From the NCBI GenBank assembly GCA_017399445.1, contig JAFQCM010000022.1, forward strand, positions 1-38,290: a DNA stretch of 38,290 nt, written 5' to 3'. The notes under the pieces are model-generated. The model saw only the letters and a list, made by a program, of their open reading frames with translations, did no database searches and was not told the origin of the DNA. The position numbers and the translations under genes were made by a program. Positions 23,117 to 33,100 of the stretch are shown here, in pieces (within the stretch, counting starts at the first letter, position 1; every line of letters starts with the position of its first letter). The stretch comes from Lachnospiraceae bacterium. Lineage in GTDB: Bacteria > Bacillota > Clostridia > Lachnospirales > Lachnospiraceae.

Positions 23117-23995
23117 TTAACCTTTTACTGCACCAGCTACTACACCTTTAATAATATACTTCTGACATGTTAAGTAGAAGATAATAATTGGAACAATAGC
23201 AAGTACCAGCATTGCCATCATGGCACCCATATCTACGGAACCATAACCACCACGTAAGTACTGGATAGCAATTGGAATCGTCTTTCTTTCTGTACCTAAA
23301 ATCAAATATGGTAATAAATAGTCATTCCAAACCCACATTGCATTTAAGATTGCAATGGTAATTGCTGTTGGCTTTAACATTGGGAATACAATGCTAAAAA
23401 ATGTCTGAAGCGGATTACATCCATCAATCATGGCTGCTTCTTCCATAGCAATTGGAATGGATTTTACAAAACCACTAAACATAAATACAGAAAGACCAGA
23501 TCCAAAACCAAGGTAGATAAATATTATACCAATTGGATTGTCTAAATGCAATCTATTTGCAACAAAAGTCATTGTAAACATTACCATCTGGAATGGAACA
23601 ATCATAGCAAATACAAATAAGTAATATAACATACTTGTAAATTTTGATTTAATTCTGGTAATTACCCATGCTGTCATGGCTGTAAATAATACAATCACAC
23701 CTACAGAAAGGACTGTGATAAACAATGACCATCCAAAGGATTGGAAAAATCCAATCTTAACAGCACCGTCCGTATAGTTTAAAAGTCCTACAAAAGTCTT
23801 AGCTGATGGCAAACTAAATGGTTCATCACTGATATATAATTTACTTTTAAATGAATTAATCAATACAATAAAAATTGGTGCCAGGAATAATACGGACAAC
23901 ACTGCAAGGGAAATCCAGATTATTACAGCCTGGACTGTTGATACCTGTTTAGATTCAGCCAACTCATTATCCACTGCTTTTTTCTTCTTAGCCAT
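23117..23995 (-). CDS. Carbohydrate ABC transporter permease, MalG type
   Basis: 292-residue inner-membrane permease with six predicted helices and the conserved EAA loop EEAAMIDGCNPLQTFFSIVFP (about residues 195-215), which docks the ATPase subunit. It has a longer charged N-terminus (MAKKKKAVDNELAESKQ) than many MalG proteins. The ATG overlaps the stop of the MalF-type gene by one base (TAATG), so the two permeases are translationally coupled. The pair should form the membrane channel for the maltodextrin-type binding protein encoded upstream. No ATPase gene is present, as usual in Firmicutes where a shared MsmX/UgpC-type ATPase serves several importers. Confidence 0.93.
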   Translation of the reverse strand: MAKKKKAVDNELAESKQVSTVQAVIIWISLAVLSVLFLAPIFIVLINSFKSKLYISDEPFSLPSAKTFVGLLNYTDGAVKIGFFQSFGWSLFITVLSVGVIVLFTAMTAWVITRIKSKFTSMLYYLFVFAMIVPFQMVMFTMTFVANRLHLDNPIGIIFIYLGFGSGLSVFMFSGFVKSIPIAMEEAAMIDGCNPLQTFFSIVFPMLKPTAITIAILNAMWVWNDYLLPYLILGTERKTIPIAIQYLRGGYGSVDMGAMMAMLVLAIVPIIIFYLTCQKYIIKGVVAGAVKG

Positions 23996-24840
23996 TAGTT
24001 TTCAACCTCCTTACTTCTTGTAGCTACAAGCTGTGTTAAGGAAATCACCGCGACAATCAGGAAGAATACTACGGCTTTCGCCTGACCAACACCTTCCCAT
24101 CCGGTTCTTCCATAGAACGTATTGTAAATATCAAGTGCTAACATAGAAGTCTTTCTTGCCGGAAGACCTGCTGTTAATGCCAAGTTCTGGTCAAATAACT
24201 TAAATGAATTTGTTAATGTCAAGAACAAACAAATAGTAAAGGATGACATTACCATTGGAATTGTAATACTCTTTAAAGTTTGCCAAGTACTTGCACCATC
24301 AATCTTAGCAGCTTCAATCAGTTCAGGTGGTACATTCTGAATACCTGCTACATAGATAATCATCATGTAACCAATCTGCTGCCAGTTCATAAGAACAATT
24401 AATCCCCAGAAACCATAGCTAGCATTATAAGTAAGGTCGGCTCCTACCACCTTTAATAAAATACCATTAATAATCAACTGCCAGATATATCCAAGTACAA
24501 TACCACCAATTAAGTTTGGCATAAAGAATACTGTTCTAAAAATGTTGGTTCCTTTAATCCCCTTTGTTAACAATAATGCAAGCAAAAATGAAAATACATT
24601 AATTGTAATAACAGATACTACTGTAAATTCTGCTGTGAATACTAATGCATTTAAGAAATCTTTGTTTGCAAATGCTTTTGCATAATTGTCAAATCCAATA
24701 AATGTAGCATTGGTTACTGTACGGAATTTACAGAGGGATAAATAAATCCCCATTCCAAATGGTACAATAAACGCAACAATAAATGCTAAAATCGTTGGTA
24801 GTGCAAAAATTGGAAAATACTTTTTCAGTGCCTTTTGCAT
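23995..24840 (-). CDS. Carbohydrate ABC transporter permease, MalF type
   Basis: 281-residue permease with six predicted helices and the EAA loop IEAAKIDGASTWQTLKSITI (about residues 180-200). The ATG at 24840 is chosen because AAGGAGAGG stands 8 nt upstream and the protein then begins with the usual short cytoplasmic MQKALKKYFP; a longer frame to 24945 lacks a ribosome site and crosses a terminator-like hairpin. Together with the MalG-type protein and the lipoprotein binding protein it makes an ABC importer for maltodextrins, judged from the neighbouring amylases and malQ. It lacks the large periplasmic loop and extra helices of enterobacterial MalF, as is normal for Firmicutes. Confidence 0.93.
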   Translation of the reverse strand: MQKALKKYFPIFALPTILAFIVAFIVPFGMGIYLSLCKFRTVTNATFIGFDNYAKAFANKDFLNALVFTAEFTVVSVITINVFSFLLALLLTKGIKGTNIFRTVFFMPNLIGGIVLGYIWQLIINGILLKVVGADLTYNASYGFWGLIVLMNWQQIGYMMIIYVAGIQNVPPELIEAAKIDGASTWQTLKSITIPMVMSSFTICLFLTLTNSFKLFDQNLALTAGLPARKTSMLALDIYNTFYGRTGWEGVGQAKAVVFFLIVAVISLTQLVATRSKEVEN

Positions 24841-24907
24841 TATAATCCTCTCCTTCTTCTTATTATATATTTGTTTTTCGACAACTACTTTTTCCTCCCT
24901 GACTGTC

Positions 24908-24948
24908 GAAAAAAATAGGCAGGGCAGCTTTGACACTGCACCCACCCT
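24908..24948 (-). terminator. Imperfect terminator between binding-protein and permease genes
   Basis: On the minus strand a G-rich arm (GGGTGGGTGC) can pair with GCTGCCCTGCC with mismatches and G-T pairs, then TATTTTTTTCG follows. Such a leaky attenuator is common after binding-protein genes and would give more binding protein than permease. Confidence 0.5.
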
Positions 24949-25000
24949 ATAATATCAATCCTAATTAAGGATTGTGCAACCCGTTAATCCAATAAATGAA

Positions 25001-26452
25001 TTATTCAGCACTCATTTCTTTTTCTGTCTTCCATCCATCTACGAATGTTGATACAACATTATTCCAATCTGCGTTTTCATTACAGTAATCTAATAATGCA
25101 TATCCAAGTTCATCTTTAAATGTCTGGCTTGGGAATGCTGTGAAGTTCCATGATACAGATGTTAATGTGCTGTCTTCCATGTATCTTAATACTTCAAGTC
25201 CAAGTGGATCTGTAGGTTTTTCATCATCTTCAAATGTTGAGAATGGTACAATACCTAATTTTTCTGTTGCAAATGCTTTTCCTTCTTCTGAGCTGAATAC
25301 CCATTCTACGAAGTCAATTGTTGCCTGCTGGTCAGCTTCGGAAGCCTGGCTGTTGATACTGAAGAAGTTTTCTGTACCTGTACATAATCCCTGTGCCTCT
25401 TCACCAGCTACACCTGTATAGATTGGAAGGAATTTAACATCTTCAGCTGCAACTACGTTACCTTCTGTTCCGCTGACCTGTCCCCATCCCCAGTTACCAT
25501 TCTGAACCATAGCTGCTTTACCTAAAGCAAATTCAGCCATTGAGTCTTCTACACTCTTTGTTCCTAACTGTTTCTTATCTGTACAAGAATTGTTGATGTA
25601 TAAGTCAAAAATGTTTTTGTAGTTATCACCATATGTTAATGCAATTTCAGCTGCATCAGATACACTATTATCTTTGAATTCATAGTAAATTGGAAGGTTA
25701 GCTAAGTGTGTCTGCCATCTCCAGTCTTCACCTGCTTTGAATGAAGTAGAAGCGAATACACCTTCGATTCCTAACTGGTCTTTCTTAGCCTGCATATCTT
25801 CAACAACTGCTTTTAATGTATCAAAGTTTTTGATTTCAGCTGCAGAAGAAATATCTACTGCTTTATCAGCTAAAGCAAAGTAATCTCTCATAATCTTATC
25901 ATTATAAATAATACCATATCCTTCTACTACATATGGGATACCATATACACCATCACCATCTGTAATAGCCATGCTCTTATCTAATAACCATTCATTAAGC
26001 TGTGTTCCTGATAAATCCATACAATAATCTTTCCATGACTGGTAACCAACTGGTCCGTTAATCTGGAATAATGTAGGAGCATCTGTCTTAGCCACTTCTG
26101 ATTTTAATGTCTGTTCATATGTACCACTTGCTGCTGTTACAACTTTCACTTCTACTCCTGTTTCTGCTGTATATTTTGCTGCAAGTTCTTCCCAATCAGA
26201 ACCAATTTCAGGTTTGAAGTTTAAGTAATAAACTTTACCACCTTCTGCAGATGCTGTATCTTCACCTTCTGCATCGTCTGTTGCTTCATCCCCTGCTTCT
26301 GCATCATCTGTTGCTTCATCTGTTGTTTCAGTTGTTTCAGTTGTTTCTGTTGTTTCAGTACTAGCACCTTCATCTGTACTACCACCACATCCAGTAAGTA
26401 TTGATGATACCATTGCTGCACTTAAAAGTGCACAAACTAATTTTTTCTTCAT
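25001..26452 (-). CDS. Extracellular solute-binding lipoprotein, family 1, probable maltodextrin binding
   Basis: 483-residue lipoprotein. The signal peptide ends at lipobox ILTGC (about residues 19-23). It is followed by an acidic low-complexity linker of Thr, Glu, Asp and Ala (about 27-70), built from short TTE and DDAE repeats, then a family 1 solute-binding domain of about 400 residues with GVEVKVVTAASGTYEQTLKS, GVYGIPYVVEGYGIIYNDKI and an aromatic-rich second lobe (GNWGWGQVSG). The permeases follow 160 bp downstream behind a leaky terminator. Sugar specificity is inferred from the amylases and malQ around it. A LacI-type palindrome lies about 100 bp upstream. Confidence 0.92.
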   Translation of the reverse strand: MKKKLVCALLSAAMVSSILTGCGGSTDEGASTETTETTETTETTDEATDDAEAGDEATDDAEGEDTASAEGGKVYYLNFKPEIGSDWEELAAKYTAETGVEVKVVTAASGTYEQTLKSEVAKTDAPTLFQINGPVGYQSWKDYCMDLSGTQLNEWLLDKSMAITDGDGVYGIPYVVEGYGIIYNDKIMRDYFALADKAVDISSAAEIKNFDTLKAVVEDMQAKKDQLGIEGVFASTSFKAGEDWRWQTHLANLPIYYEFKDNSVSDAAEIALTYGDNYKNIFDLYINNSCTDKKQLGTKSVEDSMAEFALGKAAMVQNGNWGWGQVSGTEGNVVAAEDVKFLPIYTGVAGEEAQGLCTGTENFFSINSQASEADQQATIDFVEWVFSSEEGKAFATEKLGIVPFSTFEDDEKPTDPLGLEVLRYMEDSTLTSVSWNFTAFPSQTFKDELGYALLDYCNENADWNNVVSTFVDGWKTEKEMSAE

Positions 26453-26548
26453 AAACCTTTACCTCTCTCTCTTATTATTTTAGGTCTCCCTTTGTGTATT
26501 ATGTTACACCTATTCATCTGCTACCTTGCGGCACCTTGGTACCGTTTT

Positions 26549-26562
26549 CGGTAACGTTTCCG
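26549..26562. promoter_or_regulatory. LacI-type operator upstream of the binding-protein gene
   Basis: CGGTAACGTTTCCG is palindromic except for one base pair and is centred on AACGTT, the usual form for LacI/CcpA-family sites. It lies in the 5' region of the importer operon, about 97 bp before the start codon. Either the LacI protein encoded at 20412-21455 or CcpA could bind. Confidence 0.55.
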
Positions 26563-26800
26563 ATGAACTATGTCTATACTAACATATTGACCAATCTTTT
26601 GCAACTCTTTTAAACAAGTTTCTTGACATTTTATATAATTCATACAAGTTCCATCGTGTTTTTTTGTTTATTTTCACAACTTATTTTTCTTATTTTCTTA
26701 AGCAATTTCGCTATCGTTTAGCAATATTCGCCAAAACCTCTTTTTCTTTTTCAACTATCACTATTTTTCTCTCAGATTAACATTTTCTTTTTTCAAAAAT

Positions 26801-26842
26801 AAGGAGCATTTTCTATCCAACTATGGTTAGAAAATGCTCCTT
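26801..26842 (-). terminator. Terminator of the first amylase gene
   Basis: AAGGAGCATTTTCTA (26801-26815) pairs with its exact complement at 26828-26842, a 15-bp stem, and ATTTTTG follows on the minus strand. The intergenic space 26453-26800 otherwise holds only the operator and AT-rich DNA. Confidence 0.85.
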
Positions 26843-26862
26843 AAAAATTCATGGTATATTGA

Positions 26863-29800
26863 TTATTTTACAGTATAATCAATTGTTTCTTTAAGAATAG
26901 TTCCCTGATTAATTGCATATGCATTTACTTTATATGTTCCCTTATTTACCGGAACCCAAATCAGTTCACTTTCTGCATCAAAATTACGAAGTAATACTTC
27001 TTTTCCATCATATTCGATTGTGTACATGTAACGAATGCTTCCCTTACCGGTTGTGGCAGTAGCTATCAACTTAACTCCCTTAGAAGTCTTCGCTGCAACA
27101 AATCCATCCAGAGTAAATTCCGTTGGTACAATTGGTTCACTTGTTGGAGTTGGATCTGGTGTATCTGTTACGGTTGGATCCGGTGTATCTGTTACGGTTA
27201 CATCCGGTGCTGTTGTTACTGTTGGATCCGGTGTATCTGTTACGGTTACATCCGGTGCTGTTGTTACTGTTGGATCTGGTGTGTCTGTTACGGTTGGAAC
27301 TGGTGTACCTGTCAAAACTTCACCACCAGCATATACATAAATAACTGTAATTGTTTCTTCTGTAAATTTACCAATTGCATTCTTAGTTGCTTCTTTTAGA
27401 GTTTGTCCTGGTAAATCAGCTGCGTAAGTGGTATATGTATCGCCTACTGCTCCTACTCTGTAAATTTCTTTTAATACTTTACCAGCTTCATCTACATACT
27501 TGATTTCTACTCTTCCTGGTGTACCTGCCGGAATTTCTTCTGTTTTTCCAGTAGATTTAATATATTTTATTGCACTACTTGCTTCCAATCCCGGTTTCTG
27601 ATCCGCTGTACTTCTCCAGCCGTTTCCGTCAGAAAGAATATAAGTTACAGAATCTAATTCTCCATCATATTCCCATGACCAACAATCTCCATCATCTTCC
27701 ATAGCCGCTCCAGGCCATGCACCATTTAATGCCTTGTTTGCAGAATCGTATACATAAATATATGGTGCTGTTGCAAATTCTGACTTATCTACTTTTACAC
27801 AAATACCATCAGAAATTATAGGTTCTTCACTTCTTGTATATGTATAAGTTTTTTCAACTACAGAACCATCTTCTTCTGACTTACCTGTTAAAGTCAATGT
27901 AGTTTTTTCACCATAAGCTGTGTCACCACCAAAGGTAATAACTGTACCTGGTTCATAAGCTTTCTGTTCTCCACCATTCAGAGAATAATAGGTATCTGTT
28001 ACTTTGTTTCCATTTAATGTAACACTAACGGTTTCTGATTTGTAAACACTTCCGTCTTTCAGATTTGCTCCTATACTTGGTTTTACTTCTCCAGTACCTT
28101 CTAATAAGATAACTCCGTTAGAATCACAAGTTACAGAAACAGCTCCTCCAGATACCTGATATGTGTCTCCTGAATATGCATCGGTAATAGTTTCACCATC
28201 TTCAAAAACGCTACCTACATTTACAGTGAATGTTCCTGCTTTTGCAGGCAATGCAACAACTACCTTATCTTCATCAGCTTCACCTAAATGATATGTTCTG
28301 CTAAATGTATACACATCACCAGCTATTTTTGTATGAGCACCTGCACCAACCGCAACGTGTTTATTTCTAAACTGTCCAACTTTCTGCCAATTGCTCTGAA
28401 TACTAGTATTAATATTACTCCAGTTCATCTGTGAACGTGATTGCTGCTCTGAATTGGCATAACCTGCACCGGTTCTTCCACTTTCATCTCCATAGTAAAT
28501 CTGTACTCCACCTGGACAAAGAAGTAATGCGGTACCTGCATTAGCACTTCTTGCACCTAGTCCTTTATCATGAGAAGAAATATAAGTTAACATATTGTAG
28601 TCAGGGTCACTATTAATAGAGCCTGCATAGGAAGAATATACCGATTCCAAAGATTCTCCAGACAGATTTTCTTTTCCCTGGAAACCAAAGTTAATTAAAG
28701 AATCAAATTTACCAGTTGTAAAGTATCCATCTTTACCACCATTCCATCCATATACTTCACCAGTCATCCAGAAATCTTCATCCCAGCTTGCTGCTACATT
28801 ATCCGGATTATTCTTTCTCCATTCTTCTAATGCTTTCTGAGACTGCTGCTTTAATGTTGCCCAATGTTCCTTTTCAATATGCTTTGCGGTATCACAACGG
28901 AAACCATCAATACCATATTCTCTTACGTAATCTGTAAGCCATTTCACAACATAATTAACATTTTTTCTCGGAAGACCACTACTCTTAAAGAACTCATCTA
29001 ATTCCTTAGTTTCCTGATCATATATTCCTTCTTTTGTCCACTTTGTCTTCAAAATTGGTGGAATTCCATTATCATTAGTGCTTTCTGTCTTGATATCCGG
29101 AAGTCCGCTGGAACATATTGTAAGATCACTTCCGCTTTCTGTACCTTCATATCCACTAAAACGGGAAGAAACGGCACGAACCCAGCTTGGTCCCCACCAT
29201 GTAGTAGCCCAGTTACCATCTGAATTGATCATCCCCTGAGAACCATTGCTAGATGCCTCTCCTGCATAATCATTGTACCATTTATATTGTGTTTCATCCC
29301 AGTTGTAATAAATATCTTCCCAGTTAGAAGCAAGACTACCAAATCCATATTCGTTAGCTGTGTAAGCATCTACATACCCAACATGATTCATAACAACATC
29401 CATTACAATACGAATTCCATGTTCATGGGCTGTATCTACGAATTCTTTCATATCTTCTGCTGTACCCATATTGGCATCCATCTGACTAAAGTCTAGAGTC
29501 CAGTATCCATGATATGCATAAGACTTAAATCCATCACCACATAAAGCTCCATGGATCTGTTCATATGGTGCAGTAATCCAGATAGCATTTACACCAAGGT
29601 CATCAAAATAACCTTCTTTAATTTTCTCTGTCATACCTTTTAAGTCACCACCATGGAAAGTACCCTGTCTGGTTTCATAGCTGCTGGCATTTTTTTCTGT
29701 AGTTGAACGTTCGTATGAATGGTCATTGCTCTTATCACCATTATAAAAACGGTCAATAATAGTGAAGTATACTGTTGCATTATCCCATGTAAAGTTGTCT

Positions 29801-29949
29801 TCACTGCTTGCTGCATTTACTGCTTCTTGTTCTACAGCACTTTCTTTTGCCTCAGCAGTTAAAGGAACAAAAGAGGTTAATCCTGATTCACTTGCCATAA
29901 CGGCCGCCAATGCTAATGCTGCAATTTTTGTTAATCGTTTCTTAGCCAT
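26863..29949 (-). CDS. Secreted alpha-amylase, GH13 with CBM26 and MucBP domains (paralogue 1)
   Basis: 1028-residue exported enzyme that cleaves alpha-1,4 bonds in starch. Signal peptide about 1-34, with cleavage after AEA. GH13 barrel about 52-480 with the four family regions: DVVMNH (about 185), GFRCDTAKH with the nucleophile Asp (about 350), TGEVYGW with the acid/base Glu (about 397) and YISSHD (about 460). Then a beta domain, an Ig-like domain (about 620-700), a CBM26-type starch-binding module (about 713-805, ALNGAWPGAAMEDDGDCW), a MucBP-type domain (about 810-878), a Thr/Pro/Asp linker (about 880-945) and a C-terminal domain shared with its neighbours. The ATG follows AAAGGAG. No LPXTG or membrane anchor is seen. 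Close paralogue of the gene upstream, so a tandem duplication. Confidence 0.94.
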   Translation of the reverse strand: MAKKRLTKIAALALAAVMASESGLTSFVPLTAEAKESAVEQEAVNAASSEDNFTWDNATVYFTIIDRFYNGDKSNDHSYERSTTEKNASSYETRQGTFHGGDLKGMTEKIKEGYFDDLGVNAIWITAPYEQIHGALCGDGFKSYAYHGYWTLDFSQMDANMGTAEDMKEFVDTAHEHGIRIVMDVVMNHVGYVDAYTANEYGFGSLASNWEDIYYNWDETQYKWYNDYAGEASSNGSQGMINSDGNWATTWWGPSWVRAVSSRFSGYEGTESGSDLTICSSGLPDIKTESTNDNGIPPILKTKWTKEGIYDQETKELDEFFKSSGLPRKNVNYVVKWLTDYVREYGIDGFRCDTAKHIEKEHWATLKQQSQKALEEWRKNNPDNVAASWDEDFWMTGEVYGWNGGKDGYFTTGKFDSLINFGFQGKENLSGESLESVYSSYAGSINSDPDYNMLTYISSHDKGLGARSANAGTALLLCPGGVQIYYGDESGRTGAGYANSEQQSRSQMNWSNINTSIQSNWQKVGQFRNKHVAVGAGAHTKIAGDVYTFSRTYHLGEADEDKVVVALPAKAGTFTVNVGSVFEDGETITDAYSGDTYQVSGGAVSVTCDSNGVILLEGTGEVKPSIGANLKDGSVYKSETVSVTLNGNKVTDTYYSLNGGEQKAYEPGTVITFGGDTAYGEKTTLTLTGKSEEDGSVVEKTYTYTRSEEPIISDGICVKVDKSEFATAPYIYVYDSANKALNGAWPGAAMEDDGDCWSWEYDGELDSVTYILSDGNGWRSTADQKPGLEASSAIKYIKSTGKTEEIPAGTPGRVEIKYVDEAGKVLKEIYRVGAVGDTYTTYAADLPGQTLKEATKNAIGKFTEETITVIYVYAGGEVLTGTPVPTVTDTPDPTVTTAPDVTVTDTPDPTVTTAPDVTVTDTPDPTVTDTPDPTPTSEPIVPTEFTLDGFVAAKTSKGVKLIATATTGKGSIRYMYTIEYDGKEVLLRNFDAESELIWVPVNKGTYKVNAYAINQGTILKETIDYTVK
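27150..27310. repeat. Minisatellite encoding the Thr/Pro/Asp linker
   Basis: A 48-nt unit encoding TVTDTPDPTVTTAPDV repeats with few differences, in frame inside amylase 1. Length changes by slippage would lengthen or shorten the linker without breaking the gene. Confidence 0.85.
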
Positions 29950-29987
29950 AATATCTCCTTTCAAACTTGTCTCCCTTAGGGTCAGTA

Positions 29988-30015
29988 ATAATATTGTAAC
30001 ATATTGTCTTGTCAA
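29988..30015 (-). promoter_or_regulatory. Promoter of amylase gene 1
   Basis: Minus-strand TTGACA (30015-30010), 16 bp, TATTAT (29993-29988). An alternative TACAAT box lies 11 bp after the same hexamer. GAAAATAGTGGA, also found before amylase gene 2, overlaps the upstream edge at 30029-30018. Confidence 0.65.
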
Positions 30016-30075
30016 ATTCCACTATTTTCTAATCCAATATTTGCATTAATATTGCACAAATTTTATAAAAAAAAA

Positions 30076-30114
30076 CTAGCACTTTCTAACCAAAACAGGT
30101 TAGAAAGTGCCAGT
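30076..30114 (-). terminator. Terminator of the second amylase gene
   Basis: GCACTTTCTAACC (30079-30091) pairs with GGTTAGAAAGTGC (30098-30110), 13 bp, followed on the minus strand by a run of nine T. It is as strong as the terminator after amylase 1, so the genes are separate units. Confidence 0.88.
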
Positions 30115-30129
30115 TATTATTATTATAAC

Positions 30130-33100
30130 TTATCTTGCTGTATAAGTAGTAGTAGTACTCTCACTGATAATTTTTCCTCGATTAATTGCATAAGCAGTAA
30201 TCTTATATGTTCCAGAATTAGCTGGTTTCCATGTAAGACTTTCTTCTGCATCAAAGTTACGTATCAGAATTTCCCTTCCATTCATTTCTGCGGTAAACAT
30301 ATACCTGATTGTGCCAGTACCACCACTTGCATTCGCCATCAGCTTCACTCCACTAGATGTTTTTACTGCTGTAAATCCATCCATAGTAAATTCTGTTTCA
30401 TCTCCTGCTGGATTATCAGCTTTTGTTGGTGTAGGTGTTGCTTCCTCTGTTGATTCTGCACCTTTTGTTGGACTTGGAGTTACTGTTGCCTCTGCTCCTT
30501 TAGTTGGAGTTATGGTTGCTTCTTTTGTTGGAGTTGGAGTTGGTGCTTTTGTTGGTACCTCTCCTCCAGCACTATATACATACGTTACAGTAGATTCTTC
30601 CTCAAATGTACCCTTTGCATTAGAAGGTGTTTCTGTTAATGTATAACCTTCAATTTCTGCCGGATATGTAGTATAAGTCTTTCCAACCGCACCTACTCTG
30701 TAAATAGATTTCAGTACATTACCTTCTGTATCAACGTATTCAATATTTACTCTACCTGGTACACTTACTTGAATTTCTGTTAATTCTGTGCTGTCTTTTG
30801 TATATGCAGCACCTCCTTCTACCAAAAGTCCCGGTACCTTATCTGCAGTACTTCTCCATGTACCTCCCGAATTAGAAGTTGCTCCTAAAGAAAGAATGAT
30901 TCTTACAGCATCTTCTGCTTCATCATTGGTATATACCCAACAATCTCCATCATCTTCCATAACCGCTCCAGGCCATGCACCATTTAATGCTGTTTCTGCA
31001 GCATCATTAGTATATACAAAGATATTTGGTGCTGTAGGGAATTCATCTTTACTTACTTCTACTCTAATTCCATTAGATACTATTGGTTCTTCACTTCTCT
31101 TGTATGTAAAGATCTTTGTGATTTTTGTAGTTCCATCCTCTTCAGACACACCTTCCACTGTTAAGGTAGTTGTCTCACCATAAGCAGTATCTCCACCAAT
31201 GGTAATCACATCATTTGCCTGGTATGGTTTTTTTGTTCCACCATCAATTGAGTAATAGGTATCTGTTACTTTGTTTGCTTTCAAAGTAATGCTAAGTGTG
31301 TCTGTCTTGTATGAGTCACCATTTTTTGCTTTAGCATTTACACTTGGTTTTACAATACCGGAACCCTGTAATAAAATTGGGCTAATCGCATCTGCTGTTG
31401 TTGCCTCTACTGCACCACCGGATACTGTATAAGTTTTTCCTGAATATGCATCAGTAAGAGTTTCACCTTCTTCGAATACATCGCCTACAGAAACACTAAA
31501 TGTACCTGCTTTCTGCGGAAGTGCTACTACTACCTTATCCTCGTCTTCTTCTTCTAAATGATAAGTTCTGCTAAATGTATACACATCTCCATCCAGTTTT
31601 TCATGCTGTCCTGCACCTACTGCCGGATGATTATTACGGAACTGTCCTAACTTCTGCCAATGTTCTAATGTTGCCTTATCATAATCATCCCAATTCATAT
31701 CGGTACGATATCTCTGGTCAAGGTAATCGCTTCCAGTAAAGTAATTTTGCCATCCCAAACCACGGTTAAGCTCATTACCATAATAAATCTGGACTCCACC
31801 TGGTGCTAATAAGAGACTTGTTCCCATGTTCTTATTATTGCTGTTTCCAAATACAGCTGCTCCTGCAGCATCATCATGAGATGCTAGATAACTCAATACG
31901 TTAAATTCTTCATCGCTATTAATTTCACTTGCATAATTACTATAGGTAGCTTCAATACTAGCAAGATTTCCATCTTTAGGGAATGAGAAGTTAATCATGG
32001 AATCAAATCCACCCTGTGTAAAGTATTCGCTCTTACCCATACCATGACCCCATGCTTCTCCAGTCATCCAGAAATCATCTGTCCAGTCTGCTCCAGCTTT
32101 ATTAGGGTTATTCTTACGCCATTCATTTAAGGCTTCCACACCTTCTTTTTTCAAGTCATTCCATGCATCTTTATCTACATGTTTTGCAGTATCACAACGG
32201 AAGCCATCAATACCGTATTCACGTACCCAGTCTGTTAACCATTTAATGACATAGTAACGTGGCTGCTTTTTATAACCATTTTCGCTAAAGAAAGCATCCA
32301 GTTCTCCTTGTTCTTCGCTAAGTCTTCCTTCCTGTGTCCATTTATTCACAAGAATTGGTGGTGTACTAACTTCTTTTGCACTGGATTCTGTTATAACATC
32401 AGGCAATCCACTAAGACTCATATGATAATCATCTCCACCTGCTGCATCATATCCAGGATAATCTGCTCTAACAAATCCTGCTCCCCACCATTTTGACCAT
32501 ACACTAGCGCTTGCATCCCAATACTGTTCAGATTCCGGACCTCCGCCCATCAAATGGGTAGAATTTCCATAATAATAGCTTTGCCAGCCAGCCTTTAAAG
32601 CACCATCAAATCCATAATCCACAGCATCCTGCATAGTAGTATATCCTACATGGTTCATAACTACGTCCATAATAACACGAATACCTTTTTCATGACAGCT
32701 GTCTACAAATTCTTCAAACTCAGCTTCTGTCCCCATATTTTTATCCATACAGGTATAATCCAATGTCCAGTATCCGTGATAGGAATAGTATGGGAAACCA
32801 CCGCCCGCGCTATCCGGATATGTATTTGCATTATTACTTTGTACGTTTCCGGAAGTATATCCATGTATCTGCTCATAAGGTGCCGTAATCCAGATTGCAT
32901 TTACACCAAGGTCTGTAAAATATCCATCCTGAACTTTCTCTGTAAGCCCTTTAATGTCTCCACCATGGAAAGTTCCTGGATTGGTTTTTGTATCCAAACC
33001 TTCGATTGGTGTTTTTCCATCTGCCTGTAATCCTCTTCCATAAGAATGGTCATTACTGGTATCAGCATTCAGGAAACGGTCAGTTAATACAAAATATGCT

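Noticed and set aside
27150..27310. Possible CRISPR-like repeat array
   Set aside because: The repeat is a 48-nt in-frame linker unit without spacers, within a coding sequence.
27035..27344. Plus-strand Val/Gly-rich frame in amylase gene 1
   Set aside because: Antisense shadow of the TVTDTPDPT linker repeat, not a gene.
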